From Neobacillus niacini NBRC 15566 (lineage in GTDB: Bacteria > Bacillota > Bacilli > Bacillales > Cytobacillaceae), in NCBI RefSeq assembly GCF_001591505.1, contig NZ_BCVA01000004.1:1-64000 (forward strand): a stretch of DNA of 64,000 bases, read 5' to 3'. Shown here one piece after another: positions 30,717-39,535 of this stretch (position 1 is its first letter; each line of letters opens with the position of its first letter). Position numbers and translations under genes: made by a program. The notes below the pieces were generated by a model. It did not search any database, was not told where the DNA came from, and was given only the letters and a program-made list of their open reading frames with translations.

Positions 30717-31688
30717 ATGATTCTAGTGGTTGGCGGTGCGGGTTATATCGGAAGTCATCTTGTAAGGGAATTAGTAGAAACAGAAGAGGTAATCATTTTA
30801 GATAACTTGTCTACAGGTCATCGTGAAGCGATTGATACAAGAGCCATTTTTGTACAAGGGGACCTTGGGAATGAAGAAGATTTACAGATGATATTCTCAA
30901 GTTATCCGATTAAGGCAGTTATGCATTTTGCGGCTTATAGTTTAGTAGGAGAGTCCGTGGTTGATCCTCTCAAATATTATGAAAATAATGTTGCATCTAC
31001 GTTAACGCTTTTAAAAGTAATGATGAAAAACAATGTAAAGAACTTTATCTTTTCTTCAACTGCAGCTACATATGGTATTCCAAATGTTGAGATCATTGAT
31101 GAACAAACCATTACATCACCAATCAATCCTTATGGACATTCTAAATTGATGATAGAACAAATGCTCGCTGATCTTTCCAACGCCTATGGCTTAAACTATG
31201 TCATTCTTCGTTATTTTAATGCAGCTGGGGCACATGAATCCTCTAAGATAGGTGAAAGTCATAACCCAGAAACGCATTTAATTCCCATTATTCTTCAACA
31301 GCTATTAGGTCAGCGTGAAAAGGTCGCTGTTTTCGGCTCCGATTACGATACTGCTGACGGTACATGTATTCGTGATTATATCCATGTTACCGATTTAGCG
31401 AAAGCACATATTCTTGCGTTAGAGGCTTTATTAAGTGAAAAGAAAAGTGCGGAGATTTATAATTTAGGAAATGGTCTTGGCTATTCGGTAAAAGAGGTCA
31501 TTGAGACATGTGAGAGAGTAACCGGGGAAAAGGCAAATGTTGAAATGGCTGACCGTCGTGCAGGGGATCCGGCTAGACTCGTCGCATCATCAAAAAAGAT
31601 TTATAATGAATTAGGCTGGAAAGCCGAGCGGAATCTAGAACAGATTATTGCAGATGCCTGGAAGTGGCATAAGAATCAGCAATATTAA
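30717..31688 (+). CDS. galE: UDP-glucose 4-epimerase
   Basis: A 323-aa SDR-type epimerase that interconverts UDP-glucose and UDP-galactose. The NAD-binding GGAGYIGSHL lies near the N-terminus, with catalytic SSTAATYG and YGHSKLMIE (Tyr-x-x-x-Lys) and the RYFNAAGA motif. ATG 30717 fits AGAGGAG better than ATG 30711. It stands alone with a terminator. It could supply UDP-galactose for cell-surface glycans or take part in galactose use linked to the lacZ locus (inference). Confidence 0.92.
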   Translation: MILVVGGAGYIGSHLVRELVETEEVIILDNLSTGHREAIDTRAIFVQGDLGNEEDLQMIFSSYPIKAVMHFAAYSLVGESVVDPLKYYENNVASTLTLLKVMMKNNVKNFIFSSTAATYGIPNVEIIDEQTITSPINPYGHSKLMIEQMLADLSNAYGLNYVILRYFNAAGAHESSKIGESHNPETHLIPIILQQLLGQREKVAVFGSDYDTADGTCIRDYIHVTDLAKAHILALEALLSEKKSAEIYNLGNGLGYSVKEVIETCERVTGEKANVEMADRRAGDPARLVASSKKIYNELGWKAERNLEQIIADAWKWHKNQQY

Positions 31689-31694
31689 TAGAAA

Positions 31695-31727
31695 GCCCTT
31701 GCTCGTGGGTGCGGGCAAGGGCATTTT
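31695..31727. terminator. Terminator after galE
   Basis: The stem GCCCTTGC/GCAAGGGC is followed by ATTTTTAT on the plus strand. It separates galE from a convergent small gene. Confidence 0.75.
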
Positions 31728-31735
31728 TATCTGAA

Positions 31736-31849
31736 TTAAAATAGTAATCGAATGATTATTTTTATCCAACCGAAAAACGCAATCCATAATGGAACACTTA
31801 ATGAAGTCCCCCAAACCAGCCCATAAGCGAAATTTCCATGCTCATCCAT
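31736..31849 (-). CDS. 37-residue membrane peptide
   Basis: A short frame of 37 codons with ATG at 31849 and TAA at 31736-31738. AGGGAGTGG lies at good spacing before the ATG. The peptide has a polar start (MDEHGNFAYG), a single hydrophobic helix (about residues 11-29), and a basic hydrophobic end. It looks like a real small membrane protein, but I recognise no family. Confidence 0.45.
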   Translation of the reverse strand: MDEHGNFAYGLVWGTSLSVPLWIAFFGWIKIIIRLLF

Positions 31850-32310
31850 AAAATCCACTCCCTATAAGTAGTTGTAGATTATTTTTTAGTTTTTCCGATT
31901 ATTATACTGATTATAATAGAGAACGCTTACATTCACAATGATTCAAATGATTTATTTCACTGTGTTTAACTTGAAAAATAGAGACAATAGCACTAAGCAC
32001 TTATCGTTAATTTAGTTTAACAAAAAGGAAAGGGGAAAAACCGTAAAGCTTGTCAAACTAATTGGTTTTGTTTTCGAGCATATTCTCTAAAATAGCCAGC
32101 CTTTATTCGACAGGATATTTTCTGGGAAATTAATATAGACTTGTTATTTATATAGGATTGAGGCAGTGTACATCAATCATTTGATTAGTAGTAAAAGGCA
32201 AAAAAAATGTCTGAGTTTGTTGATATCTATCACAGCAATTTTTATGAATTTAGTTTATGTTCACTATAAGCAGTGTTTGATTTCTGGTGACCATGGAAAG
32301 GAGCTTCTTC
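31850..32310. other. Intergenic region, 461 bp, no gene seen
   Basis: AT-rich sequence upstream of the PAS-GGDEF-EAL gene. A 62-codon frame from 32166 has no ribosome site and runs into the next gene, so it is not called. No clear promoter or RNA structure stands out. Confidence 0.5.
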
Positions 32311-34116
32311 TTGAGAAATGTGATCAAAAAGTCAGATTTAGATTCTTTTGTTGAGTTCTGTGAGCCTTTACTTTCTGGGGCACCATATCCTTGTTATGTA
32401 ATGGATCTGGAGGGCAGTATTGTTTTTTCAAATAAAGCCGTTCAAGAATTAACAGGTTATGAAAGAAATCGTGATTATCAGCGGAATTTTTTCTCAGTTT
32501 TAGAAGAAGAGGAGATTGGTAAGACGATAGAGCATATAAATACTGTCCTAAAAGGAGAAAGAAAGAGTCTTCAAACAAAGATTAGAAATCGGAGCGGTCA
32601 TGTAATAGATGTAAACATCCTATCCATTCCGGTGATAGTAGAAGGTGAAATTCTTGGTATTTGCGGCTATATGATTAGTGCATCGAATGAGAGAATTTTT
32701 TCGAATTCTATTCCTGGGAACTGGAATAATATCTTTACTGGTATTAAGACAATTGACAGAATCGTTATGGATAGTACAAAGCGGAAAAAGGCAGAGGAAC
32801 AGTTAACTTATTTAGCTTATCACGATCCTTTAACAGGTTTGCCGAACAGACGAAAGTTGGACCATCAACTGCATAAATCGATTATGGAAGCAAAAGAAAA
32901 GAATATGTTGGTCGGGGTTATATACTTGGACCTCGACCGATTTAAATATATCAATGATTCTCTCGGTCATAAAGTGGGAGATAAGGTTTTACAAGTCATT
33001 GCGGATCGCTTAAAGGGCAGTTTGAGAAGTGATGATATGGTATCCCGGCAAGGAGGGGATGAGTTTGTCATCTTGCTTAAAAATGTGTCCGCTAAAGAGG
33101 ATCTTTATGAAGCGGCAGCTAGAGTAAATCGGATTATCGCAGAACCAATACGACTGCATGGTCATGAATATGTTCTTAGTGCCAGTATTGGGATGAGTAT
33201 TTTCCCTGATCATGGGTTCGAAGCAGAAGTGTTAATTCAAAAGGCAGACCAAGCGATGTACCTTGCAAAGGAAAGCGGAGTAGGGATTCAGCCTTACGAA
33301 ACGGGAATGTCGAAAAGTCTATCACGAAAATTACTGCTCGAGCAATACCTTCATAAAGCCATTGAAAAGAATGAATTATATCTGGAGTATCAGCCCATCG
33401 TTGATGTGTACAGAAAACAAGTGATGGGGTTAGAAGCACTTCTTCGTTGGCAGCACCCAGTTATAGGGCCGATACCACCCGGAGAGTTTATCCAAATTGC
33501 CGAGGAGTCGGATTTAATTATAAAATTAAGTAATTGGGTATTGGAAACAGCCTGCAGACAGCGTAAAACATGGGTGGATATGAACCTGCCGCCATTTTAT
33601 GTGTCTATTAATGTACCGGCGAGACAAATTAATTTGGAATCCTTCCTTGAAACCGTTAAGGACACATTAGAACGCTATCAGCTATCAGCTAATTTATTGA
33701 AAATTGAAATTACAGAAAGAACTGCGATGACCAATGTCCAGCAAACGTTAAATACGATAAAAGAATTACAGGATAATGGAGTTGATATCATACTCGATGA
33801 TTTTGGGGTTGGTTATTCGTCCATTAGCTACCTGGTACAATATCCCTTTAATACGATTAAAATAGATAAATCCTTCATTGAAGGGTTAGAGAATAAAAAT
33901 CAGCGGTCTGTTTGTCGAACATTAGTGTCAATGGGCAGGAATCTCGGAATGAATGTTGTTGCAGAGGGGGTGGAAGAATTAGAACAATTCCAATTCTTAT
34001 GCAGTATTGGCTGCCATAATATGCAGGGCTACTATTTTAGCAGGCCAACTCGTGTTGAATTGATAGAGGCGTTCTTTACTTCTGAACAAAAAGGCTTACA
34101 GGGTAAATTTAAATAA
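32311..34116 (+). CDS. PAS-GGDEF-EAL cyclic-di-GMP protein
   Basis: A cytoplasmic protein of about 601 aa. A PAS domain (about 20-135, with APYPCYVMDLEGSIVFSNKA) is followed by a GGDEF domain (intact GGDEF at 248-252, with the RSDD inhibitory site five residues before it) and an EAL domain (EAL-type motif at Glu375, DDFGVGYSS, KIDKSF, VAEGVE). All usual catalytic residues of both domains seem present, so it could make or degrade c-di-GMP. TTG 32311 has AAAGGAG at 8 nt and is preferred over GTG 32287, which lies upstream of that site. Confidence 0.88.
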   Translation: MRNVIKKSDLDSFVEFCEPLLSGAPYPCYVMDLEGSIVFSNKAVQELTGYERNRDYQRNFFSVLEEEEIGKTIEHINTVLKGERKSLQTKIRNRSGHVIDVNILSIPVIVEGEILGICGYMISASNERIFSNSIPGNWNNIFTGIKTIDRIVMDSTKRKKAEEQLTYLAYHDPLTGLPNRRKLDHQLHKSIMEAKEKNMLVGVIYLDLDRFKYINDSLGHKVGDKVLQVIADRLKGSLRSDDMVSRQGGDEFVILLKNVSAKEDLYEAAARVNRIIAEPIRLHGHEYVLSASIGMSIFPDHGFEAEVLIQKADQAMYLAKESGVGIQPYETGMSKSLSRKLLLEQYLHKAIEKNELYLEYQPIVDVYRKQVMGLEALLRWQHPVIGPIPPGEFIQIAEESDLIIKLSNWVLETACRQRKTWVDMNLPPFYVSINVPARQINLESFLETVKDTLERYQLSANLLKIEITERTAMTNVQQTLNTIKELQDNGVDIILDDFGVGYSSISYLVQYPFNTIKIDKSFIEGLENKNQRSVCRTLVSMGRNLGMNVVAEGVEELEQFQFLCSIGCHNMQGYYFSRPTRVELIEAFFTSEQKGLQGKFK

Positions 34117-34150
34117 GGGCCGAGACGTATCGTCTTCGGTCCTTCCCTAT
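34117..34150. terminator. Terminator between convergent genes
   Basis: The stem GGGCCGAGACG/CGTCTTCGGTCC with a 3-nt loop is followed by a short pyrimidine run and lies between the EAL and GNAT genes. Confidence 0.65.
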
Positions 34151-34623
34151 TAAAAATGCTTCACCATTGTCAAAAATTCAGTTGTATTTCTACTAAACTC
34201 TACTTTTTTAACAAATCCTAGTTTTGTATATAGATGAATGGCTCTTTGATTAAATTTTACGACGGTTAATCGGATAGAATCGAGCTGATAGGTTTCTTGA
34301 ATATACGAAAGGATAAACGTAAAGAATGGTGTTCCAAACCCCTGACCAGTTATGGCGGGATCCATGCCAATACCTATATCTTGCAAATCTTCATTATAGG
34401 CGCCAACTGTAGAACCAAATGGAACTTGGGCAGCGCTCCCAATACAAAAGAAACCAAGGAGCTCATGGTCTTGATTCAAAACCGCATAATAAGGATTTTC
34501 TAGTAATTCGGTAAGAGATTCAGCACTTTCTTCATTGTTATAAAAATCATAGGGTGCTTCGTATTTCCAAGTTAGGATCTGCTTTGCGTATTCCTCCGTC
34601 ATATCCCTTACAAGTAACTGCAT
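34150..34623 (-). CDS. GNAT-family N-acetyltransferase
   Basis: A 157-aa acyl-CoA-dependent acetyltransferase. The acetyl-CoA-binding region reads IGMDPAITGQGFGTPFF, a variant of the R/Q-x-x-G-x-G/A loop, followed by LTVVKFNQRAIHLYTKLGF, a hallmark of the family. ATG 34623 has AAGGGG upstream; the upstream in-frame ATG at 34650 has none. Substrate unknown. It stands between a terminator and an unrelated phosphoesterase gene. Confidence 0.85.
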   Translation of the reverse strand: MQLLVRDMTEEYAKQILTWKYEAPYDFYNNEESAESLTELLENPYYAVLNQDHELLGFFCIGSAAQVPFGSTVGAYNEDLQDIGIGMDPAITGQGFGTPFFTFILSYIQETYQLDSIRLTVVKFNQRAIHLYTKLGFVKKVEFSRNTTEFLTMVKHF

Positions 34624-34689
34624 TTTATAACCCCTTTTTTCTGTAATCAAAACAAAACCGCTGCCATAAAGTGAACAGTGAGTTTATCT

Positions 34690-35409
34690 TTAAATTTTTG
34701 CAGTCCGAATAACCTTACTCATCATTTCTGCATTTGGATAATTGACTTCATGATAGAGTGCTACGATCCTTTCAAAATCATAGTTTACTCTTCGAATAGA
34801 AGTTTTTATATGTCCGTCCTCGACTTCAACAAGTCCATAAGAGGCCTTTGTCAGACCATCGAACGGTAAACCAACGCTTCCGATATTCATGATAACCTTA
34901 CCATTTATATATCTAATATAGGGCTTGTGGATATGTGCATAAATAAAAACTTGTGAACCCTGCGCCTGCATTAAACTCGTTTCGATTTGGTTGTCATCAG
35001 CGTTAGGGAGTATAACATCAAATAGACTAGTTGGTGTGGCATGAAACGCTGATAATTGAACATCTTCGATGGTAAGATTTAAAGTAGTTGGAAGGCTTTC
35101 TAAATATTCAATATCGGTTGGTTCCAATTGCTTTACAGTCCATTGGCGTTCTAGATTCATTAACTCTAGAACCTTATCTGCCACTTCCCCTTTTTGAACA
35201 CCGCGTACCACCCATTCATCGGCATTTCCTTTTATCACTTCCGTATGTAAAGAGCGGACTAGGTCAAGAGAACGCTTAGGCTCAGGTCCACGATAACATA
35301 TATCACCTAATACATAAATTTGATCAATTCCTTGTTGCTCAATATCCTGGAGAACGGCGTCCAGTGCGATGGCATTCCCATGAATATCCGATATAAAGGC
35401 AATTTTCAT
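34690..35409 (-). CDS. Metallophosphoesterase (calcineurin-like, YfcE type)
   Basis: A 239-aa predicted metal-dependent phosphoesterase. The motifs DIHGN, GDICYRGP, GNADEW, the His in SAFHATP and YAHIHKP supply the bimetal site residues of the superfamily. ATG 35409 follows AAAGGAGG at good spacing; a longer frame to 35544 overlaps the next gene's start region and is rejected. Divergent from purU. Substrate unknown, likely a phosphodiester or nucleotide. Confidence 0.87.
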   Translation of the reverse strand: MKIAFISDIHGNAIALDAVLQDIEQQGIDQIYVLGDICYRGPEPKRSLDLVRSLHTEVIKGNADEWVVRGVQKGEVADKVLELMNLERQWTVKQLEPTDIEYLESLPTTLNLTIEDVQLSAFHATPTSLFDVILPNADDNQIETSLMQAQGSQVFIYAHIHKPYIRYINGKVIMNIGSVGLPFDGLTKASYGLVEVEDGHIKTSIRRVNYDFERIVALYHEVNYPNAEMMSKVIRTAKI

Positions 35410-35542
35410 ATCTATCCAACCTCCTTTAAAAATAGTACCATTTTTTGCTTGTAAAATAAAATTAGAATTTTCAATAAAAGCTTCGCTTCTACTGGCTGTC
35501 TGCTGTATAATCTTTTCTAATAATAAAAGAGGAGTTATGACC

Positions 35543-36442
35543 ATGAATTCATTTATAAAGGATCAACTAGAAACATTCCAACAAGAGAACAGAAACCGTG
35601 GACGTTTGCTTGTCAGCTGCCCAGACCAGCCAGGGATTGTTTCAGCTATCTCGCAGTTTTTATTTTCGTATCAAGCAAATATCATCGAATCTAGTCAATA
35701 TTCTACCAATCCTGAAGACGGTGTATTTTTTATCCGAATCGAGTTTGAATGCCCAAATCTAAAGGAAAAGGCAAAGGATATGGAAGGGCAGTTTTTAGCA
35801 GTTGCTGAGAAGTTTTCGATGGATTGGAAATTAACCCATGTCTATCAGGTGAAAAAAGCGGCAATCTTTGTGTCTAAGGAACTTCACTGTTTGCTTGAAC
35901 TGCTGTGGGAATGGCAAAGTGGTGACTTAATGGCGGATATTGCACTTGTAATCAGTAACCATGAGGAAGCTAGAGATGCGGTAGAATCTTTGAATATACC
36001 GTTTTATTATATTCCTGCGAATAAGGATATTCGTGAACAGGTGGAAGAAAAACAGCTTGAGTTATTAAAAGAATATGAAATTGATTTAGTGATATTAGCA
36101 CGTTATATGCAAATCCTGACTCCAAAGTTTGTCGCTGCCAATCCAAAGAAAATTATTAATATTCATCATTCCTTTTTACCAGCGTTTATTGGGGCAAGAC
36201 CATATGAGAGGGCACATGCCCGCGGTGTAAAGTTAATCGGAGCAACATCTCATTATGTAACCAATGATCTTGATGAAGGGCCGATTATTGAACAGGATAT
36301 TGCCCGTGTTGATCACCGTGATGATGTGAATGATTTGAAAAAAATAGGACGTAGAGTGGAAAGAAGTGTTTTGGCTCGAGCGGTAAAATGGCATATTGAA
36401 GACCGGATTATTGTCCATCAAAACAAGACGATTGTTTTTTAA
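35543..36442 (+). CDS. purU: Formyltetrahydrofolate deformylase
   Basis: A 299-aa enzyme that hydrolyses 10-formyltetrahydrofolate to formate and tetrahydrofolate, balancing one-carbon pools. Residues 15-95 form an ACT domain (LVSCPDQPGIVSAIS), and the C-terminal formyltransferase domain contains NIHHSFLPAF and the ATSHYVTNDLDEGPIIEQD block with the conserved Asn/His/Asp set. ATG 35543 sits 8 nt after GAGGAG; ATG 35537 is too close. A terminator-like hairpin follows. Confidence 0.93.
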   Translation: MNSFIKDQLETFQQENRNRGRLLVSCPDQPGIVSAISQFLFSYQANIIESSQYSTNPEDGVFFIRIEFECPNLKEKAKDMEGQFLAVAEKFSMDWKLTHVYQVKKAAIFVSKELHCLLELLWEWQSGDLMADIALVISNHEEARDAVESLNIPFYYIPANKDIREQVEEKQLELLKEYEIDLVILARYMQILTPKFVAANPKKIINIHHSFLPAFIGARPYERAHARGVKLIGATSHYVTNDLDEGPIIEQDIARVDHRDDVNDLKKIGRRVERSVLARAVKWHIEDRIIVHQNKTIVF

Positions 36443-36476
36443 ACTTCGCTCCAAAGTTGCTAAAATAAAGATAAAG

Positions 36477-36526
36477 AGGCTGACCAAAAAGATGGAAATA
36501 TTCCTCCTTTAAGGTCAGCCTTATTT
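36477..36526. terminator. Terminator between purU and the CPBP gene
   Basis: The outer stem AGGCTGACC/GGTCAGCCT encloses a further short pairing and is followed by TTATTTATT on the plus strand. Confidence 0.6.
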
Positions 36527-36530
36527 ATTG

Positions 36531-37301
36531 TTACGAAGGTGTGACTGTATGTTTAACTTGCTGATGGCTCGTTGATTTTTTTAAAATAAATAGTGAGTAT
36601 ATTAAAAATGCAAAGTTTAGTAGTAAAAATATACTTAACCATTTTAGTGAATACTCTGTACTATGAACGCCATATGCTCCTGTTGCTCCATACTCTACAG
36701 CGTCTAGAACAAAATGGAAGACAATAGCTGGAAGTAAGCTTTTATTCGCTAAAACCATAGTGGTAAGTGCCATACCAGCGAAAGACGCCCATCCAAATTG
36801 AAAAAGAGCATATGTTACATCTCCGCCAACAAAAATATTACCGAGATGAGCCGCACCAAATAAAAGGGAAGGAATAATTACCGCTACCGCTTTCCCAAAT
36901 GGTAAAATTGCGTGAAGAAGAATTCCTCTAAATAATATCTCCTCATTCACTGCAACGCCTACAGCTGCAATTAGCAATAGTGGAATATGCCCCAATGTTG
37001 AATTAAAACCGAGGTAGAATGCTAATGTTAATGGGATGCCCAGTGTTGGTACCCAAACATACCATTCTTTTGTTGAGGACGGCATTTTTAATCCAATCTC
37101 TTTGTCAATTTTTAACCATTTAACCGCGATGATAACAGTGGTTGCATAGATTAGCATGATTAACCAACCTAAATCCTTTTCAACCGTAAGTGAAGGGTTA
37201 AATGACTGGATTCCCTTTACTGCGAGCATGCCTATTAAGCCCCTGCCAATCATCACTACTAGAAATAAAACCAAACCATGGCGATATAAAAAGTTTTTCA
37301 T
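36531..37301 (-). CDS. CPBP-family intramembrane metalloprotease (CAAX protease-like)
   Basis: A membrane protein of about 256 aa with seven or eight helices. The CPBP (Abi) motifs are visible: NEEILFRGILL, LLFGAAHLGN, and FHFVLDAVEYG with the metal-binding His. ATG 37301 follows AAAGGAG; an upstream in-frame ATG at 37325 overlaps that site. It is divergent from a NarL-type two-component pair with a large palindrome between them, so it may be a target of that pair. The substrate is unknown. Confidence 0.85.
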   Translation of the reverse strand: MKNFLYRHGLVLFLVVMIGRGLIGMLAVKGIQSFNPSLTVEKDLGWLIMLIYATTVIIAVKWLKIDKEIGLKMPSSTKEWYVWVPTLGIPLTLAFYLGFNSTLGHIPLLLIAAVGVAVNEEILFRGILLHAILPFGKAVAVIIPSLLFGAAHLGNIFVGGDVTYALFQFGWASFAGMALTTMVLANKSLLPAIVFHFVLDAVEYGATGAYGVHSTEYSLKWLSIFLLLNFAFLIYSLFILKKSTSHQQVKHTVTPS

Positions 37302-37374
37302 TTCAATTTCTCCTTTTTTCTTCAATTTGTATCCTCATTATCATCGAGAAACGGTCATTCCTAAAAGTGAACTT

Positions 37375-37407
37375 GGTCATAAGGGGGTCATATGACTTTT
37401 TGTGACC
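37375..37407. promoter_or_regulatory. 33-bp imperfect palindrome between CPBP and kinase genes
   Basis: A dyad centred on TCATATGA, with outer arms GGTCA and TGACC and G/T-wobble inner arms. It lies between divergent start codons (37301 and 37490). Its size and symmetry fit a dimeric LuxR-type response regulator site, so it may be the operator of the nearby pair. Confidence 0.5.
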
Positions 37408-37489
37408 TCCGGACTTTTATGAAAAAAGGGAATTATGCAATGGTGTGGAATATAGTAATGATTAAATTAGAGAATGGAAGGTGCTCATT

Positions 37490-38701
37490 ATGCTGCCAAT
37501 TCGCCATGAACCTCATTGGATTTATAAAACTGCGCAAATAACAAGAATAGGCTGGTTTGTCTTTCATTTATTATTTCTGGCTATCTTTCTATCCTCTATG
37601 CCTTTCTTCTGGCTAATCCTGCCGTTGTTTTTTGCCGCATTCCTGATTCCACAATGGTCTGGGGTTACGATTAATAGTTTCAGTGTGAAAAACTATCCTT
37701 TACTTGAAATGACTTTTAGCGGGCTGTTCTTAATTGTGGGTTGTTTTTTGTTAGGGGAGTATTCTTCCTTCTTGGCCTATCCTGCACTCTGTGCTGGTAT
37801 TTATAGCCGGCCTGGGAAGGCTAGATGGTGGCTATGGGCAGGATTTTCACTTATTCCATTTCTAGCAGTACTTGCTGTTGGATGGGAGCATTTGGGTCTT
37901 GGCGTAATTGATGGTTTTTTTCTCTATGGCATTGGTATTTCTGTGGCAAAAGTTATTGAAGCCGAGAAGAAAACGCATTTGCTGCTTGTTGAAAACCGCA
38001 GGCAGAATCAACTTTTGGAAGAATATGCAAAACAGATTGAAAAAGTAACTTTATTGGAGGAGAGAAATCGGCTGGCAAGAGATCTCCATGATACCGTCGG
38101 ACATACCTTTACCTCTGTCATAATGGGACTTGATGCGGCTTCGTTTCTAATGAAAACATCTCCTGAGAAAGCACGGGAACAAGTTGAAGTATTAAGTGAT
38201 GTGTTGAGAAAATCCTTAGGGGATATCCGGTTCCAAATTCATCAAATTTCTCCAAATGAAGAAAAGGAAGAGGTACTTTCCCAGTTAAAAAAAATTGCCG
38301 ATGAATTTGCCTTACATACGAAAACCATTATCCATTTTGAACATATAGGCCATCAAGAAATTAATATTTCCTCTCAAGCAACCATCACTCTCATTCGGTG
38401 CCTTCAAGAATCACTAACAAATGCCATCCGCCATGGGCATGCCAAGGAGATTATGATTACGCTAAAGGCAGATTCCTCTCATGTGGTCCTTTTGATAGAA
38501 GATAATGGCATTGGTAATCGTAAAGTAAGTTATGGTTTTGGTCTTAATGGAATGAAGGAGCGGTTGGAATCACTTCAGGGTCGATTAAGTATTGAATCGA
38601 AGGTGAATGAGGGGACAAACGTTACTTGTTATATACCAATAATAGCAAGTCGTTTTAGAGAGGAGTTTAAGCAGGATGATAAAAGTGTTATTAGTGGATG
38701 A
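37490..38701 (+). CDS. Sensor histidine kinase, NarL/DesK type (HisKA_3)
   Basis: A 403-aa membrane kinase with about six N-terminal helices (residues 15-155), a coiled region, the HisKA_3 motif ARDLHDTVGHTF (His200), and a HATPase_c domain with ESLTNAIRHGHA and EDNGIG. ATG 37490 has GGAAGGTG upstream. It overlaps the response regulator gene by 26 nt. The membrane-embedded sensor resembles DesK or LiaS-like kinases that sense membrane state; the signal here is unknown. Confidence 0.9.
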   Translation: MLPIRHEPHWIYKTAQITRIGWFVFHLLFLAIFLSSMPFFWLILPLFFAAFLIPQWSGVTINSFSVKNYPLLEMTFSGLFLIVGCFLLGEYSSFLAYPALCAGIYSRPGKARWWLWAGFSLIPFLAVLAVGWEHLGLGVIDGFFLYGIGISVAKVIEAEKKTHLLLVENRRQNQLLEEYAKQIEKVTLLEERNRLARDLHDTVGHTFTSVIMGLDAASFLMKTSPEKAREQVEVLSDVLRKSLGDIRFQIHQISPNEEKEEVLSQLKKIADEFALHTKTIIHFEHIGHQEINISSQATITLIRCLQESLTNAIRHGHAKEIMITLKADSSHVVLLIEDNGIGNRKVSYGFGLNGMKERLESLQGRLSIESKVNEGTNVTCYIPIIASRFREEFKQDDKSVISG

Positions 38702-39332
38702 CCAGGAGCTGATTACGGCAAGCCTCGCGATTGTGCTCGGAGGGGAAGCAGACTTAAAAATAGTTGGTACTGCTGAAAATGGAAAAAAGGCATTAGAGTT
38801 AACGAAACAGCTGTCTCCTGATGTTGTCCTGATGGACATTCATATGCCCGAAATGAATGGGGTGGACGCCACAGCCCATATTAAAAGCCAATTCCCTTCT
38901 GTAAGGGTGATGATTTTAACAACTTTTGAGGAATTAGGGTATGTACGAGATGCGTTGGCAGCCGGAGCAGAAGGATATTTATTAAAAGCCATACATCCCA
39001 ACGATCTTGCAGCGGGAATTAGACTTGTCCATCATGGTGGAACACTGATTACACAGGAAATTGCAAAAAAATTAATCACACAATGGATTCAAACACCGAG
39101 CCAAGAAAAAGACGAAAAAACAACTAAAAACCATTTTGGACTTACGGAAAGAGAAATGGAGGTATTAAACGAGCTTTCTAATGGTTTAACCAACCGTGAA
39201 ATCGCACGGAAATTTTTCTTAACGGAGGGAACAGTAAAGAATTATATTTCAACTATCTACTCTAAATTAGAAGTGACAGGAAGGCATAAAGCGGTTTTTA
39301 AGGCAAAGGAGCAAGGAATAATAAAGCCTTAA
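38676..39332 (+). CDS. Response regulator, NarL/LuxR type
   Basis: A 218-aa partner of the preceding kinase. The receiver has acidic residues DDQ and phospho-acceptor Asp54 in VLMDIHMP. The C-terminal LuxR helix-turn-helix (about 152-215) reads LTEREMEVLNELSNGLTNRE and then EGTVKNYIS. The 26-nt overlap with the kinase gene indicates translational coupling. Likely targets are its own operon and the divergent CPBP gene through the palindrome at 37375. Confidence 0.92.
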   Translation: MIKVLLVDDQELITASLAIVLGGEADLKIVGTAENGKKALELTKQLSPDVVLMDIHMPEMNGVDATAHIKSQFPSVRVMILTTFEELGYVRDALAAGAEGYLLKAIHPNDLAAGIRLVHHGGTLITQEIAKKLITQWIQTPSQEKDEKTTKNHFGLTEREMEVLNELSNGLTNREIARKFFLTEGTVKNYISTIYSKLEVTGRHKAVFKAKEQGIIKP

Positions 39333-39351
39333 AATGCCTTTTTGCATAAAC

Positions 39352-39535
39352 AGGTACGGGCACACTCTGTTTGCCCGAAATTTTTTTTACAGAAACAATC
39401 TGGGTCAAGTGAAAGCACGCCACTTGCCCGAAATCCGATGGCAGAAAAAATATAGGTCAAGTGGAAGTCAGTCACTTGACCCAAATCAGAACGCTGAAAC
39501 AAATTTAGTCACATAGAATCCTCTATGTGACTGTT
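39352..39535. repeat. Tandem hairpin array, period about 52 bp
   Basis: Four successive hairpins start near 39352, 39402, 39454 and 39507. Stems are GGGCA/TGCCC, GGTCAAGTG with CACTTGCCC, GGTCAAGTG with CACTTGACC, and AGTCACATAG with CTATGTGACT. Each of the first three is followed by a similar AAAT...CAGAAA or CTGAAA spacer. The last is next to a T-run and may be a terminator for the response regulator and the convergent sleB gene. Confidence 0.6.

Noticed and set aside
32166..32354. 62-codon frame before the PAS-GGDEF-EAL gene
   Set aside because: No ribosome site, and it overlaps the start of a well-supported gene in another frame.
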